The translations under genes were made by a program, and so were the position numbers. Under the pieces are notes generated by a model that was given only the letters and a program-made list of their open reading frames with translations, searched no databases and was not told the origin of the DNA. Below, one piece after another: positions 63,548 to 64,000 of a DNA stretch of 64,000 nt. Origin of the DNA: Actinomycetospora sp. TBRC 11914 (lineage in GTDB: Bacteria; Actinomycetota; Actinomycetes; Mycobacteriales; Pseudonocardiaceae); the NCBI RefSeq assembly GCF_012933465.1, contig NZ_JABBND010000001.1, positions 682,001 to 746,000 on the forward strand, written 5' to 3'. Each line of letters opens with the position of its first letter. The first letter of the stretch is position 1.

Positions 63548-64000
63548 TCAGTTGTTGGCGTCACCGTTGGCCTGTGCCTGGCGCGCCGGCGGGTTCCACC
63601 GGTTCGCCGACGCGAAGGGGCTGACGCCGAGCGGTGGCACCACGACCTCGGTGCGCCCGACCGGGCTCACCAGCGTCGACGCGGCCTGGAACAGCGGCAC
63701 CAGCGGGGTCTCGCGCCAGAGCAGCGGCTCGGCCAGCGCCAGCGCCGTGTCCTCCCCGATCGCGCCCGACGAGGCGCCGTCCAGCACGGACTGCAGCGTC
63801 GGGTCGCAGAAGCCCGTCACCGACAGGGCCTCCGAGGTCTCCGGCGTGCCGTCGCTGTCCAGCGGCGTGGTGGTGGTCGCCCCGGCGCCGCCCGACGGGG
63901 TCGCCGCGGGGGTCGTGCTCGTCGGCGCCGCGGCCGTCGTCGGCTGCCCCGGCGGCGGGGCGGGCGCCGCGGGCGCGACGGTGGTCGTCGTGGGCGGGGC
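63548..64000 (-). CDS. second solute-binding lipoprotein, C-terminal part (LpqW-like)
   Basis: The frame is open from the stop at 63548 to the window edge, so only about the last 150 residues are seen. They comprise a Pro/Thr/Ala-rich linker (TTTTVAPAAPAPPPGQP) and a C-terminal lobe (FCDPTLQSVLDGASSGAIGE, EPLLWRETPLVPLFQ, SPFASANRWNPP), like the end of SBP_bac_5 proteins. In mycobacteria the DppA-like lipoprotein LpqW (Rv1166) lies close to mshB, so this is probably its counterpart; inference from position. Confidence 0.65.
   Translation of the reverse strand, partial: APPTTTTVAPAAPAPPPGQPTTAAAPTSTTPAATPSGGAGATTTTPLDSDGTPETSEALSVTGFCDPTLQSVLDGASSGAIGEDTALALAEPLLWRETPLVPLFQAASTLVSPVGRTEVVVPPLGVSPFASANRWNPPARQAQANGDANN

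Overview
The window is very GC-rich, gene-dense chromosomal DNA with many GTG starts and GTGA/ATGA stop-start overlaps. It looks like a mycothiol-producing actinobacterium, most likely Pseudonocardiales (Pseudonocardia/Actinomycetospora type); that taxonomic guess is inference. Evidence for an actinobacterium: mshB, gpgS, DUF3117, the sigE-rseA-htrA-tatB block, a DivIVA-like protein, DapD/DapE, and many start codons lying 6-8 nt behind a TANNNT box (leaderless transcripts). I saw no rRNA, tRNA, CRISPR, prophage or insertion sequence.

Layout. 1-4.2 kb: the end of a beta-propeller protein, then a coupled operon of alpha/beta hydrolase, MpaB-type heme oxygenase and kynureninase. 4.2-8 kb (minus strand): membrane protein, RecB-like nuclease, PHP phosphoesterase, PH-domain protein, mini membrane protein, MaoC dehydratase. 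8-12.2 kb: CorA with a long leader, MFS transporter, a 73-bp tandem repeat array, MBL hydrolase. 12.2-15.3 kb (minus): stress-type protein, acyl-CoA dehydrogenase, CitE-type lyase. 15.5-18.7 kb: soluble MgtE-like protein, DUF1003 protein, Mrp ATPase. 18.7-20.7 kb: GNAT, DODA dioxygenase and a divergent MarR with an operator-like palindrome. 20.7-25.7 kb: tatB, htrA, rseA, sigE and a divergent O-methyltransferase. 25.8-31.6 kb (minus): PepA, DUF3117, Tag, SRPBCC, DivIVA-like, GpgS and two LOG proteins. 31.7-34.5 kb: WrbA, DapE, DapD. 34.6-45 kb: PucR regulator and a complete hopanoid operon (hpnC, hpnD, hpnE, prenyl synthase, shc, hpnG-ispH fusion, hpnH). 45-51 kb: membrane protein, two head-to-head glycosyltransferases, one fused to a WS/DGAT acyltransferase, a DMT transporter and an SDR. 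51-56.4 kb: DapC, FdxA, small proteins, MshB and a mycothiol-dependent-type enzyme. 56.5-64 kb: APH(6)-like kinase, a complete oligopeptide ABC transporter (dppF-D-C-B-A order) and the end of a second solute-binding lipoprotein.

The hopanoid genes overlap end-to-start. They should turn farnesyl diphosphate into squalene (HpnC/D/E), cyclise it (Shc) and add and trim an adenosyl-derived side chain (HpnH, HpnG), with IspH supplying isoprenoid precursor. From memory, most backbone genes occur in roughly the same, inverted order in Mycobacterium tuberculosis between about Rv1166 and Rv1239, which lacks the hopanoid/glycolipid block; that block therefore looks inserted into a conserved backbone.

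The most unusual structural signal is a set of unrelated palindromic repeat families (here called A, B, C, D). Members sit at 8 of 11 tail-to-tail gene junctions, and families B and C have also entered two fused enzyme genes in frame.
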